From RGIG3077 sp045541475 (lineage in GTDB: Bacteria; Bacillota; Clostridia; Oscillospirales; Ruminococcaceae), in assembly GCA_045541475.1 (NCBI GenBank), contig JAZQJI010000001.1, positions 1-64,000 on the forward strand: a stretch of DNA of 64,000 nt, given 5' to 3'. The notes under the pieces were generated by a model, which saw nothing but the letters and a program-made list of their open reading frames with translations, made no database searches and had not been told where the DNA came from. Positions within the stretch are counted from its first letter, which is position 1; each line of letters begins with the position of its first letter. The translations under genes and the position numbers were made by a program. Below are positions 43,064 through 52,123 of the stretch, piece after piece.

Positions 43064-44149
43064 ATGTCTAACAGATTATTTCAAGGTCTTGTTCATCAGC
43101 TTAGGGATACAATTGACGCAGTAATCGGCGTTGTTGACGAAACAGCAACAATCATCGCTTGCAGCGACTTGCAAAAAGTAGGCACAACAAACGAGTTTGT
43201 TTCGCTTGATTTAAGCGATTCGCACGAGATTTTTGTGCGCGACGGCTATACATACAAGCCGTTTGGTTCACACATCAAGCCCGACTATGCTGTTTTTGTT
43301 GAAGGAACTGATGAAAATGCCGCAAAATATGCAAGCATCATGTCTATCACTCTTTCAAATATCAAACAGTATTATGATGAGAAATACGACAGAAACAATT
43401 TTATCAAGAATGTTGTTCTCGATAACGTTCTGCCCGGTGATGTTGTAATTAAGGCAAGAGAGCTTCATCTTAACGCTGAAATCAGCAGGGTTGTTCTGCT
43501 TATCAGAATTGTATCTGCTAATGATATTTCGGCTTACGATGTAATTCAGAACCTCTTCCCCGATAAGAGCAAGGATTTTGTTTTCAACATTAACGAAACG
43601 GATATCGTTCTTGTTAAGGAAATCAAGAGCACTGTTGAATCGGCTGACCTTGAAAAGCTTGCTCGCTCTATCGCAGATACTCTTTCAAGCGAGTTCTATA
43701 CAAGAGTTAACGTTGGTATAGGTACAACTGTTGTAGGTGTTAAGGACCTTGCACGTTCCTTTAAGGAAGCTCAGATTGCGCTTGAGGTTGGTAAGGTATT
43801 TGATACAGATAAGGTTATTGTAAGCTATGATAATCTTGGTATTGCAAGACTTATCTACCATTTGCCCACAACACTTTGCGAAACATTCTTGCATGAAGTT
43901 TTCAAAAGAGGCAGTATCGAATCTCTTGACCATGAAACACTTTTCACTATTCAGAGATTTTTTGAGAACAACCTCAACGTTTCCGAAACATCGAGAAAGC
44001 TTTTCGTACACAGAAATACCCTTGTTTACAGACTTGAAAAAATCAAGAAGCTTACAGGTCTTGATTTGAGAGAATTTGACCACGCTATCATCTTCAAGAT
44101 TGCACTTATGGTTAAGAAATATCTCTCTGCTAACCCGACAAAATTCTGA
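43064..44149 (+). CDS. PucR/CdaR-type transcriptional regulator
   Basis: The protein has 361 aa. The C-terminal helix-turn-helix is of the PucR HTH_30 type (NLNVSETSRKLFVHRNTLVYRLEKIKKLTGLDLREF), and the central part is GGDEF-like CdaR_C sequence. The N-terminal 120 residues form the ligand domain (sugar diacid type in CdaR). The ligand is unknown. It is 111 bp before ftsE on the same strand, suggesting it may control that cluster. GGAGAGC precedes the ATG. Confidence 0.88.
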   Translation: MSNRLFQGLVHQLRDTIDAVIGVVDETATIIACSDLQKVGTTNEFVSLDLSDSHEIFVRDGYTYKPFGSHIKPDYAVFVEGTDENAAKYASIMSITLSNIKQYYDEKYDRNNFIKNVVLDNVLPGDVVIKARELHLNAEISRVVLLIRIVSANDISAYDVIQNLFPDKSKDFVFNINETDIVLVKEIKSTVESADLEKLARSIADTLSSEFYTRVNVGIGTTVVGVKDLARSFKEAQIALEVGKVFDTDKVIVSYDNLGIARLIYHLPTTLCETFLHEVFKRGSIESLDHETLFTIQRFFENNLNVSETSRKLFVHRNTLVYRLEKIKKLTGLDLREFDHAIIFKIALMVKKYLSANPTKF

Positions 44150-44175
44150 TTTAAGACACAAATATAATAAAAAAT

Positions 44176-44208
44176 ATATTGCCCGACATATACTTTGTTG
44201 GGCAATAT
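44176..44208 (+). promoter_or_regulatory. Strong hairpin between the PucR gene and ftsE
   Basis: ATATTGCCCGAC pairs with GTTGGGCAATAT around a 9-base loop. No T-run follows, so it is not a standard terminator. It may be a transcript-end or regulatory structure. Confidence 0.45.
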
Positions 44209-44260
44209 TGATTGAAAGCCACACATCTTTTACCCGACCCTTTAAGGAGGCAGAGTTCAA

Positions 44261-45238
44261 TTGGTTGAACTGAAAAATGTTTCTGTAGCATATTCCAATC
44301 AAAAGCACGGCGAAGGTGCACTGCACAACGTAAATTTGAGAATTAACGACGGCGAATTTGCCTTTGTTGTAGGCTCCAACGGTGCAGGCAAGTCCACACT
44401 TATTAAGCTTTTACTTAAGGAAATCAACGCTACAGACGGTATTATATCCGTTAACGGCTACACTTTAAGCTCCACTATGAAGCGCGGTAAAATAACAAAA
44501 CTGCGCAGAACTATTGGTGTTATATTCCAGGATATAAGACTTATTAAAACAATGACCGTTTACGAAAACATTGCGTTTGTTTTGCGTGTTATTGACGCAC
44601 CTAAAAAATACATCAGAAAAAGAGTGCCCTATGTTATCAGCCTTGTAGGTTTGCAGGATAAAGCAAAGGCTTATCCTGATGAGCTTTCGGGCGGTGAGCA
44701 GCAGCGTGTTGCCATTGCCAGAGCGCTTGTAAACGACCCGAAAATTATAATTGCGGACGAGCCTACCGGCAATATTGACCCAGAATATACTTATGAATTT
44801 GTTGATTTGCTGCGTGCTATAAACAAATGCGGTACAACCGTGCTTATGGTAACACACGAGCACGAACTGGTGCGCCACTTCGGCGGAAGAATAATCAATC
44901 TTGATAAAGGCAGCATTGTATTTGATGCTGTTATCGGCGGCGAGGAAGAATACGCAGAAAACACTTCAAATTCTGTTGAAAATCACGCTTTGTCGGTTAC
45001 ATCTGATTTAAGCGGTAAGGTAACAGTACCTTCGCTTGAGGAAAGAAGCAAGGATAAGGAAGCTTTATCTGAAACAAGCAAAAAATCCGCCGATAAAGAA
45101 CAGAAATCCCCCAAAAAAGCCACTGAAGCCAAAAAAGACAATAAAAAAGAAAAGAACGATAAAAAATCCAAAAAGCAAAAGGATCTTACTGCTACCGATA
45201 TTCTTGAGGATATTTTTGGAGAGGGGGACAAGAAATGA
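44261..45238 (+). CDS. ftsE: Cell division ABC transporter ATP-binding protein FtsE, with long charged C-terminus
   Basis: The protein has 325 aa and starts at TTG 44261 behind AAGGAGG. The ATPase core (about 1-225) has Walker A GSNGAGKST, the ABC signature LSGGEQQR, Walker B IIIADEPTGNID and the H-loop VTHEHE. Typical FtsE is about 225 residues, so the last 100 residues are extra: Lys/Glu/Ser-rich, low complexity, ending DILEDIFGEGDKK. FtsE with FtsX activates peptidoglycan hydrolases at the septum. It overlaps ftsX by ATGA. Confidence 0.95.
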   Translation: MVELKNVSVAYSNQKHGEGALHNVNLRINDGEFAFVVGSNGAGKSTLIKLLLKEINATDGIISVNGYTLSSTMKRGKITKLRRTIGVIFQDIRLIKTMTVYENIAFVLRVIDAPKKYIRKRVPYVISLVGLQDKAKAYPDELSGGEQQRVAIARALVNDPKIIIADEPTGNIDPEYTYEFVDLLRAINKCGTTVLMVTHEHELVRHFGGRIINLDKGSIVFDAVIGGEEEYAENTSNSVENHALSVTSDLSGKVTVPSLEERSKDKEALSETSKKSADKEQKSPKKATEAKKDNKKEKNDKKSKKQKDLTATDILEDIFGEGDKK

Positions 45239-46143
45239 AACCTTCAAGCATAAAATATCTTGTATCTTTGGGTGTTAAAAGCATTTTTTCACATTCTTTA
45301 ATGTCGTTTGCTTCGTTTTGTGTAATGCTTGTTTCACTACTGCTCGTCGGCGCATCAATACTGTTCTCTTTAAACATTAACGATATAGTTTCGGGCATTG
45401 AAAACCAAAACGAAATCATCGTTTATCTTGAAGATAATCTTGATGAAATCACCATTGGCGAAATTGCCGGAGAGCTTGAAAAGATAGATAACATCGACAG
45501 AAAAAACATCACCTTTTACTCAAAGGAAAAGGCTTTGGAAAATTACAGAGAAACATATTCCGAATATATCGAGATTTTTGATTCTCTTGATGAAAATCCG
45601 CTGCCCGATTCTTATCGTGTAAGGGTTGATGATATTAATCTGATAACACAGACAGTTGAAAAAATCAACACAATCGACCACATCTACAAGGTTTCTGCCC
45701 CGTTTGAATTTGCAAACATACTTACCGAAACCGAGCATATCATGAAAGTAATTACAAGTATGATGATTTTTGCTCTCGTTATTGTTTCAATGGTTATCAT
45801 TTCAAACACAACAAGGGCAAGCGCACAAATGCGTATGAACGAAATCAGCATTATGAAGTACGTTGGCGCAACAAATGTGTTCATCAATATCCCCTTCTTT
45901 GTTGAAGGTATGCTTATCGGTGCGGCGGCAGGTCTTGTTTCCGCATTGATTACAGGGGTTATTTACGACAGATTGATTGAGGCTATATCGCAGGAAATGT
46001 ACCTTTGGAACATTTTGGGCGTTTCGGGCTTTATCAGCTTTGATGATATCCGCGTGCTTGTTTACGGTGCTTATATTATCGGCGGTGCTTTAATTGCCGC
46101 ACTTGGCAGCGTAATCAGCGTAAGAAAATATGTAAGAGTGTAA
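45235..46143 (+). CDS. ftsX: Cell division membrane protein FtsX
   Basis: The protein has 302 aa with four transmembrane helices (near residues 22-45, 170-190, 215-240 and 270-292). The large extracellular loop between helices 1 and 2 is the usual partner-binding domain. The MNEISIMKYVGATNVFINIPFFVEGMLIG segment is the family signature. It overlaps ftsE and precedes an M23 protein with coiled coil, matching the FtsEX-EnvC/PcsB arrangement. Confidence 0.95.
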   Translation: MKPSSIKYLVSLGVKSIFSHSLMSFASFCVMLVSLLLVGASILFSLNINDIVSGIENQNEIIVYLEDNLDEITIGEIAGELEKIDNIDRKNITFYSKEKALENYRETYSEYIEIFDSLDENPLPDSYRVRVDDINLITQTVEKINTIDHIYKVSAPFEFANILTETEHIMKVITSMMIFALVIVSMVIISNTTRASAQMRMNEISIMKYVGATNVFINIPFFVEGMLIGAAAGLVSALITGVIYDRLIEAISQEMYLWNILGVSGFISFDDIRVLVYGAYIIGGALIAALGSVISVRKYVRV

Positions 46144-46182
46144 GAACAAACAGCCAAACAAACAAAATTAACGGTGATAACA

Positions 46183-47511
46183 ATGTTTAAACATACAAAA
46201 AAATGTCTATGCTTATTAATATGTATGTGTCTTGGCTTTGGACTTGTGAATAAAATGCCTGTTGATACATACGCGTCGATTTCTGAATTTGACGAGCAAA
46301 TAGCAGAGCTTGAACAAAAAAAGGAAGAAAACGAACAGCAAATTGCCAATTTGCAGGCATCGCTTGATCAGAAAAAAGACGATATTACTCAGCAGCAGGC
46401 TTACCAGGCAGATTTGACGAACAAGATTTCTCTGCAAGAGGAAACCCTTGGTTTAACGTTAGATATGATTGAGGTTCTTGATGAAAAAATAGCCGACCTT
46501 GATACTCAAATTGCTTCGTTGGAAAACGATATTGCCAACAAAGAAGCTGAAGTTGCTCAGGATATGGAGGAGTTTAAGCTGAGATTACGCGCGATGTATA
46601 TATCGGGCGATGATAGCTTGGCATCAGTGCTTTCAGGCTCAACCGATTTTTATGATATACTCGCAAAAACCGAACTTGTAGCAAGGCTTATTCAATATGA
46701 TCAGGAGCTTTTTGACAGGCTTAACGAAGAAATTAAGGACCTTAACGACGCTAAGGACGATCTTCAATATGCAAAACAGCTTCAAGAAAACGACAAGGCT
46801 GATCTTGTGGTGACCAAAACCGAATACGAAACTGTATTGGAGCAGCTCAACGCCGATTACGCTGAAACTGATTATATCATCAATATGCTTGAAGCACAGC
46901 AGCAGGAATTTGAAAATCAGCTTGAGGATGCTCAGGCACAGCAGGAAGCTTACGATGCCGAAATCGAGTCGGTAACTCTTCAAAAGCAGGAAGCTATACG
47001 TGCCGAAGAAGAACGCAAAAGGCAGGAAGCAGCTCAGCAAGGTTCTCAATACGAAGCTGCTTACACCTACACAGGCGAAGCTTTTTTGTGGCCAACAGGC
47101 AATTTCGTTTATATTTCCTCAGAATACGGCTACCGTTGGGGTAGTACGCACCGAGCAATTGACATTGCAGGCGCAGGTATCCACAACACACCCGTTTACG
47201 CGGCTGCCGACGGCATGGTAATTACTGCAAGCTGGACATGCCCGCACGACGGTCCCGGTTTTTGCGGCTGCGGTATGACCTACGGCAACTATATAACACT
47301 TGACCACGGTGCAGATGATACGGGCACATCTTACGCAACAAGATACGCCCATCTTTCAAGTCTTGCAGTATCGGAGGGTCAGATTGTTAACCGAGGCGAT
47401 ATAATAGGCTATGTCGGCTCAACGGGAAATTCAACGGGATATCACCTGCATTTTGAGGTTATCAAAAACGGTTCGAGAGTTAACCCGATGGATTATTTCA
47501 ACAGAACATAA
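46183..47511 (+). CDS. EnvC/PcsB-like murein hydrolase activator with M23 domain
   Basis: The protein has 442 aa. It has a signal peptide (about 1-25), then a long coiled coil (about 25-260, Gln/Glu/Lys-rich), then a C-terminal LytM/M23 domain with HRAIDIAG and HLHFEV. The zinc ligands are all present, so the peptidase may be active (in E. coli EnvC is inactive). An insert CPHDGPGFCGCGM holds three cysteines. Its location after ftsEX implies it is the effector of that ABC system. ATG 46183 was chosen over a GTG nine bases earlier. Confidence 0.9.
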   Translation: MFKHTKKCLCLLICMCLGFGLVNKMPVDTYASISEFDEQIAELEQKKEENEQQIANLQASLDQKKDDITQQQAYQADLTNKISLQEETLGLTLDMIEVLDEKIADLDTQIASLENDIANKEAEVAQDMEEFKLRLRAMYISGDDSLASVLSGSTDFYDILAKTELVARLIQYDQELFDRLNEEIKDLNDAKDDLQYAKQLQENDKADLVVTKTEYETVLEQLNADYAETDYIINMLEAQQQEFENQLEDAQAQQEAYDAEIESVTLQKQEAIRAEEERKRQEAAQQGSQYEAAYTYTGEAFLWPTGNFVYISSEYGYRWGSTHRAIDIAGAGIHNTPVYAAADGMVITASWTCPHDGPGFCGCGMTYGNYITLDHGADDTGTSYATRYAHLSSLAVSEGQIVNRGDIIGYVGSTGNSTGYHLHFEVIKNGSRVNPMDYFNRT

Positions 47512-47532
47512 ACCTTTGCATTTGGAGAATAT

Positions 47533-48729
47533 ATGAACAGAAAAATTAGCGTTGGTATTGCAATTAGCCTTGTTTTTATCACGGCGGCTATCACGATGAT
47601 TCTGACGTGGTATTTATCACAGCAGAACTTCAACAGCAAGATTACCGACTTGAAAGAACGTGCCGAAAAATATTCGCAGTTTGAAAGCTTTGATACCATC
47701 GTGCGTTCAAACTTTAACGGCACCATTGACGAAACCGCTTTGCTTGACGCAATCTTCAACGGCTACGTTGATGGCCTTGACGACAGATACGCAAGATATT
47801 ACACAGCTGAAGAATATCAAACAAGACAGCTTGAAGATTCGGGAGCGCTATTTGGTATCGGCGTAACTGTTCAAAAAGACGAAAGCGGATATATCCGCGT
47901 AACCGAAGTCAAAGACGATTCCCCTGCTCAATCAAGCGGAATTGAAGCCGGTGATTTGATTATTGCGGTTGACGGAAAAGATGTTGTTGAAATCGGCTAT
48001 GAAGAATCTTTAAATGCTGTAACCGCGGGCGAGGAAGGAAGCCAGCTTGAGTTGACTATAAATCGCGGCGGCGATGAAATATCAATTACAGTAACAAGAA
48101 AAATGATGGAAATAACATCTGTAAGCGGACAGATGATAAACGAAAACATCGCATATATAAAGATTGATTCGTTTAACGAAAAAACCGGCACGCAGTTCAG
48201 CCAGGTGCTTTACACACTGCTTAACAACGGTGCTGAGCGCATAATTTTTGATGTGCGCAATAACGGTGGCGGCTTGGTAAGCGCAGTTGAAGAGGTGCTT
48301 GAGGATATTCTGCCCAAGGGCGAGGTTGCGTTTGCTACCTATAACGACGGTGAAAAAATCCCGATTGTAACTATGGAAAATGATAATATGATTGAACTGC
48401 CCATGGTTGTGCTGATGAATGAATCAACTGCGAGCGGCGGCGAGCTTTTTGCTCAAAGTCTGCGTGATTTTTGCGATGTTGACCTTGTGGGAACAACCAC
48501 ATACGGCAAGGGCGTAATGCAGACAACTTACGAGCTTGAAGGCGGCGGCGCTGTAACAATTACCGTGGCGACATATCAAACAACAAAGTCAGATTGCTAT
48601 GACGGAATCGGCATTGCCCCCGATTTTGAGGTAGTTCTTTCTGAAGAAGCTGAATCCTACATCAACGGTGTTGATACCGAAAATGATTTTCAGCTTGCCA
48701 AAGCTATTGAAGTTGTGACAACAGGCTGA
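47533..48729 (+). CDS. S41 family C-terminal processing protease (CtpA-like)
   Basis: The protein has 398 aa. One N-terminal transmembrane helix (about 6-28) is followed by a PDZ domain (about 100-185, with GIGVTVQKDESGYIRVTEV) and the S41 catalytic domain with NESTASGGELFA (nucleophile Ser) and TTYGKGVMQ (Lys). It lies 21 bp after the M23 gene and probably belongs to the same transcript. Ctp proteases trim envelope proteins, including hydrolases. TTGGAG precedes the start. Confidence 0.93.
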   Translation: MNRKISVGIAISLVFITAAITMILTWYLSQQNFNSKITDLKERAEKYSQFESFDTIVRSNFNGTIDETALLDAIFNGYVDGLDDRYARYYTAEEYQTRQLEDSGALFGIGVTVQKDESGYIRVTEVKDDSPAQSSGIEAGDLIIAVDGKDVVEIGYEESLNAVTAGEEGSQLELTINRGGDEISITVTRKMMEITSVSGQMINENIAYIKIDSFNEKTGTQFSQVLYTLLNNGAERIIFDVRNNGGGLVSAVEEVLEDILPKGEVAFATYNDGEKIPIVTMENDNMIELPMVVLMNESTASGGELFAQSLRDFCDVDLVGTTTYGKGVMQTTYELEGGGAVTITVATYQTTKSDCYDGIGIAPDFEVVLSEEAESYINGVDTENDFQLAKAIEVVTTG

Positions 48730-48764
48730 TTTAGTGTAAAAATAAACAAAACACAATAATAACG

Positions 48765-48801
48765 AAAAACCGACATTGCAATAGCTTTAGTCGGTTTTTT
48801 T
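48765..48801 (+). terminator. Terminator of the ftsEX-M23-S41 cluster
   Basis: AAAAACCGAC pairs with GTCGGTTTTT around a 15-base loop and ends in T7. Confidence 0.8.
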
Positions 48802-48859
48802 GACTGTTGTTTTAGTATTTTATGCTAAATTTAATTTTGATTTTTGTGCAAAATGCAGA

Positions 48860-48889
48860 TAGACAAAAGATAAGCGATTATGATATAAT
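48860..48889 (+). promoter_or_regulatory. Promoter of the tandem surface-protein genes
   Basis: TAGACA and TATAAT are separated by 18 bp, about 55 bp before the first surface gene. The remaining gap has no coding signal. Confidence 0.6.
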
Positions 48890-48942
48890 TCTTTTATAAT
48901 AAGCGTATAGTATGTACGCATTTTTTATGGAGGAATTTTATC

Positions 48943-49620
48943 ATGAAAATGACAAAGGTATTTGCAGGCCTTGCTGCTGTTGCAGTATCGGCTTCTGCTC
49001 TCGCAGTTACATCTTTTGCTGCTATCACAAACGCAAACAGCGACGGCGCTTACGTTGTTGATCCCGCTGCTGAAGGCTACAACCTTGCTGACATCACAGG
49101 TGTTATCGTTACCGTTACATGCGCTGACGGTTGGACCGAAACAGGTATCGGCGGTGGCGTTGTTATCCAGGGTGACGGTCTTGAATGGGCTGACGGCTCC
49201 AAGGAATTCGGCGTTTCCGGTGAAGGCGAAGACGTTAAGAACGTAGAAGGTATGACAGTTTCTGCTAACGGTTCTACAATCACACTCACATACGATTTCG
49301 GCGGTGCTGCTCTTCCCGCAACAGCTACATGGGGACAGGTAGTAGTTCAGTCTTGGTGGGGTGCTGACTTCACAGTTGATTCTTGCGAAATCGTTACAAC
49401 AGGTAGTGCTCCTGCTGAAACAACAGCTGCTACAACAACTGCTGCTGAAACAACAACAACAGCTGCTGACACAACAACAGCTGCTGAAGGCGAAACAACA
49501 ACAGCTGCTACAACAACTGCTGCTGCTACAAACAACAACACAGGTGTTGAAGGCGTTGCAGGCGTAGTTGCTCTCCTCGCTATCGCAGGTACTGCAGTTG
49601 TAGTTTCCAAGAAGAACTAA
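48943..49620 (+). CDS. Surface protein A: beta-sandwich domain, Thr/Ala linker, sorting-like C-terminus
   Basis: The protein has 225 aa. The signal peptide ends near SFAA(I). The mature domain (about 27-150) has WTETGIGGGVVIQG, GWTETG and WGQVVVQSWWGADFTVD, a pattern seen in secreted carbohydrate-binding beta-sandwiches; the family is not certain. A linker of Thr/Ala/Glu follows (about 155-195). The end is NNTGVEGVAGVVALLAIAGTAVVVSKKN: NxTG, hydrophobic helix, then Lys, like a cell-wall sorting signal. It is 78 bp from its paralogue. GGAGG precedes the ATG. Confidence 0.8.
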   Translation: MKMTKVFAGLAAVAVSASALAVTSFAAITNANSDGAYVVDPAAEGYNLADITGVIVTVTCADGWTETGIGGGVVIQGDGLEWADGSKEFGVSGEGEDVKNVEGMTVSANGSTITLTYDFGGAALPATATWGQVVVQSWWGADFTVDSCEIVTTGSAPAETTAATTTAAETTTTAADTTTAAEGETTTAATTTAAATNNNTGVEGVAGVVALLAIAGTAVVVSKKN

Positions 49621-49698
49621 TTGCTTCTTAACACTACAAAATTAAGGTGCGGATTTTATTCGACCTGATTATTTAAAATTTAAAGGAGAAAAATTATC

Positions 49699-50511
49699 AT
49701 GAAGTTTTCTAAGATTTTTGCAGGCATTGCTGCTTGCGCAGTTTCTGTATCTGCTCTTGCAGTTACATCTTTTGCTGCTATCACTAACGCTAACAGCGAT
49801 GGCGCTTACACAGCTGATCCTGTTGCTGACGAAGGTCTTGCAATCAATGAATTCAGCGGTGCTGTTGTTACAATCACATGTGCTGACGGTTGGACCGAAA
49901 CCGGTCTCGGCGGCGGCGTAGTATTCCAGGGTGATGGCGTTGAGTGGGCAGACGGTGCTAAGGAATTCGGCGTTTCCGGCGAAGGCGAAGACGTTAAGAA
50001 TGTTGCAGGCATGACAGTTGCTGCTAGTGGTAACACAGTTACACTTACTTACGATTTCGGCGGTGCTATCTTCGCTGAAACAGCTACATGGTCTCAGCTC
50101 GTTATTCAGTCATGGTGGGGCGCTGACTTCACAGTTGACGAAATCAAGTATCTCGACGTTAACGGCGATGTAATCGGTGAAGAACCTGTTGTTACAACAA
50201 CAACTGTTGCTGAGGAAACACCCGTTGAAACAACAACAACAGCTGCTGCTGAAGAAGATGATACAACTGTAACAACAACAGCTGCTGCTGAAGAAGATGA
50301 TACAGCTGATACAACAACAGCTGCTGCTGAAGATGATGATACAGCTGATACAACAGCTGCTGATACAACTACAGCTGCTGACACAACAACTACTGCTGCT
50401 ACAACTACAGCTGCTGCTGGCAACCAGCAGACAGGCGTTGAAGGCGTTGCAGGCGTTCTCGCTCTCCTCGCTATCGCAGGTACAGCTGTTGTAGTTACAA
50501 AGAAGAGATAA
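49699..50511 (+). CDS. Surface protein B: paralogue of the preceding gene
   Basis: The protein has 270 aa and the same layout as the gene before it; signal peptide and first 130 residues are highly similar (TNANSDGAY, GVSGEGEDVKNV, QSWWGADFTVDE). It adds a repeat of AAAEEDDT units in the linker (three copies with different lengths) before TTTTAA. The C-terminus NQQTGVEGVAGVLALLAIAGTAVVVTKKR is nearly identical to that of protein A. AAAGGAG precedes the ATG. No terminator separates the two genes, so they are likely co-transcribed. It arose by tandem duplication. Confidence 0.8.
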   Translation: MKFSKIFAGIAACAVSVSALAVTSFAAITNANSDGAYTADPVADEGLAINEFSGAVVTITCADGWTETGLGGGVVFQGDGVEWADGAKEFGVSGEGEDVKNVAGMTVAASGNTVTLTYDFGGAIFAETATWSQLVIQSWWGADFTVDEIKYLDVNGDVIGEEPVVTTTTVAEETPVETTTTAAAEEDDTTVTTTAAAEEDDTADTTTAAAEDDDTADTTAADTTTAADTTTTAATTTAAAGNQQTGVEGVAGVLALLAIAGTAVVVTKKR

Positions 50512-50546
50512 TCGAACTTAACGATTAAACTTATCTAAGTAATTCA

Positions 50547-50580
50547 AGACACCGCTTAAATTTTAAGCGGTGTCTTTTTT
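50547..50580 (+). terminator. Terminator of the surface-protein genes
   Basis: AGACACCGCTTAAA pairs perfectly with TTTAAGCGGTGTCT and is followed by T6. Confidence 0.93.
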
Positions 50581-50601
50581 ACGTGTTATATAAAATCACA
50601 C

Positions 50602-50638
50602 AAAAAACTACCCGAAAGCTTTATCCTTTCGGGTAGTT
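50602..50638 (-). terminator. Terminator of the epimerase-like gene
   Basis: On the minus strand AACTACCCGAAAG pairs with CTTTCGGGTAGTT and is followed by T6. Confidence 0.9.
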
Positions 50639-50646
50639 ATTATTTA

Positions 50647-51594
50647 CTATCTTGTGTTTTCCAAATTATATTTAAACACACACACACGTCGAGCCTTGTT
50701 GTTATCGATACCATTATTATTAAGAATATTCGAAACATCAAGGTAACGATAATCAGTTTTTTCCGCTTTTTTGTTGGCAAAAATATTCTTCAGGTTTTCA
50801 GCTCCAAAATTACGTTGTACAACCGGACCTAAACGACTATTCTCACGCAAGTAAGCTACAATTTCACATGCCTTTATCAAATTTTTATCAGCAACATTAA
50901 AAATACCTGTGTAAGAACTGTTATCAGCACACTCAATATATCCAAGTATAAAATCAGACAAATTGTAAACTGAGCAGAACTGGAAACCATAATCGCCCTT
51001 CATGTAAAGGAAAGCCATGCGCTGTTTTTCATCATAAATCTTACTACGAAGATTTTCGTGAAATTTTTTTGTATATACCGGCGCCACGCGTATGATACAG
51101 CAGAACTTATCTTTGTTCTTCCTTGCAAGATTAGCAAGAGTTTTTTCAGAATCGAACTTCATCTTAGCATAGTTTGATATCGGCCTAAGTTCTTCGTCCT
51201 CACGTGTAGGCTCACGAGTCTTTTTAACGTCATAAACCTGTGTTGTGCTAAGCAACAATATATGTGATACGTTTGATTCCAACGCAAGCTGATATATGTA
51301 TTTATCACATTGTTTGGAAAGATTGATTTCACGATCTTCTATAATATTATCAAAATCATTATCTGCAGAGCAAGCCAGATGAATGAAAAAGTCAACCTGT
51401 TCACTTTCAAAAGCTGCGGCATAAGCATTCGAATCATCAGGAGCGCCTTCAAAAAAGACATAATTTTCCTTACTGCTGTTTGCCTCGCAGTCTTGACTAT
51501 CAACGCCAATTACCCTAAAACCTTTTCTCAAAAGCTCCGAGCAGACAATTCCGCCAATAAGTCCGCCTGCACCGCTGACTAATGCTGTGCTCAT
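50647..51594 (-). CDS. NAD-dependent epimerase/dehydratase family protein (extended SDR)
   Basis: The protein has 315 aa from ATG 51594, behind GGGGAGAAG. The Rossmann GxxGxxG is VSGAGGLIGGIVC near residue 10. The catalytic Tyr-x-x-x-Lys is YAKMK (after STTQVYD, residues about 145-152). Such proteins change sugar nucleotides or related substrates. The substrate is not determinable. It is a single gene, with its own terminator and 252 bp of AT-rich sequence (51595-51846) before the tRNA array that contains only the tRNA promoter. Confidence 0.85.
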   Translation of the reverse strand: MSTALVSGAGGLIGGIVCSELLRKGFRVIGVDSQDCEANSSKENYVFFEGAPDDSNAYAAAFESEQVDFFIHLACSADNDFDNIIEDREINLSKQCDKYIYQLALESNVSHILLLSTTQVYDVKKTREPTREDEELRPISNYAKMKFDSEKTLANLARKNKDKFCCIIRVAPVYTKKFHENLRSKIYDEKQRMAFLYMKGDYGFQFCSVYNLSDFILGYIECADNSSYTGIFNVADKNLIKACEIVAYLRENSRLGPVVQRNFGAENLKNIFANKKAEKTDYRYLDVSNILNNNGIDNNKARRVCVFKYNLENTR

Positions 51595-51799
51595 TTCTTC
51601 TCCCCCAAACATGAAAAGATAGTTTTACAAGGATATTATACCACTTTAAATGAATAATTGCAATACGCTAAAGCAGAAAAAACCAAACAAATTTATCATT
51701 AAAAATTTAGCTAACAAGTACAGTTTGCATATATTTCGTCGTTGATTTGTAACGTGCATTGTGCAATCGTACAAAGCGAAATTTTTTTCAAAAAAAAGC

Positions 51800-51828
51800 T
51801 TGACTTTTTTCTCGATATGTAGTAAAAT
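51800..51828 (+). promoter_or_regulatory. Promoter of the tRNA cluster
   Basis: TTGACT and TAAAAT with a 17-bp spacer, ending about 18 bp before the first tRNA. Confidence 0.75.
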
Positions 51829-51846
51829 AAACAAGTCGCAAGGGAC

Positions 51847-51922
51847 GGGAGCTTAGCTCAGCTGGGAGAGCATCTGCCTTACAAGCAGAGGGTCACAGGT
51901 TCGAGCCCTGTAGTTCCCACCA
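51847..51922 (+). tRNA. tRNA-Val (anticodon TAC)
   Basis: This is a 76-nt cloverleaf. The acceptor arms GGGAGCT and AGTTCCC pair, the anticodon loop is CTTACAA with TAC, the T loop is TTCGAGC and CCA is encoded. Confidence 0.98.
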
Positions 51923-51929
51923 ATTGCGA

Positions 51930-52006
51930 GGCCGGGTAGTTCAGTTGGTTAGAACGCCAGCCTGTCACGCTGGAGGTCGTGGGTTCGAGCCCCATTCCGG
52001 TCGCCA
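51930..52006 (+). tRNA. tRNA-Asp (anticodon GTC)
   Basis: This is a 77-nt cloverleaf. GGCCGGG pairs with TCCGGTC (with G-U), the anticodon loop is CTGTCAC, the T loop is TTCGAGC, and CCA is encoded after discriminator G. Confidence 0.98.
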
Positions 52007-52008
52007 TC

Positions 52009-52040
52009 ATATATCAAGGAGTTAACGCTCCTTGATATAT
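52009..52040. repeat. Perfect inverted repeat between tRNA-Asp and tRNA-Phe
   Basis: ATATATCAAGGAG (52009-52021) pairs with CTCCTTGATATAT (52028-52040), 13 bp around a 6-base loop. No T-run follows, so it looks like a processing signal rather than a terminator. Confidence 0.6.
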
Positions 52041-52046
52041 ATGCAA

Positions 52047-52122
<76 letters not shown>

Positions 52123-52123
52123 T

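Noticed and set aside
44176..44208. Hairpin before ftsE as an intrinsic terminator
   Set aside because: There is no T-run on either strand.
49347..50423. Minus-strand Val/Ala ORFs antisense to the tandem surface proteins
   Set aside because: They mirror the Thr/Ala linkers and the conserved domain; no ribosome-binding sites or homologues.
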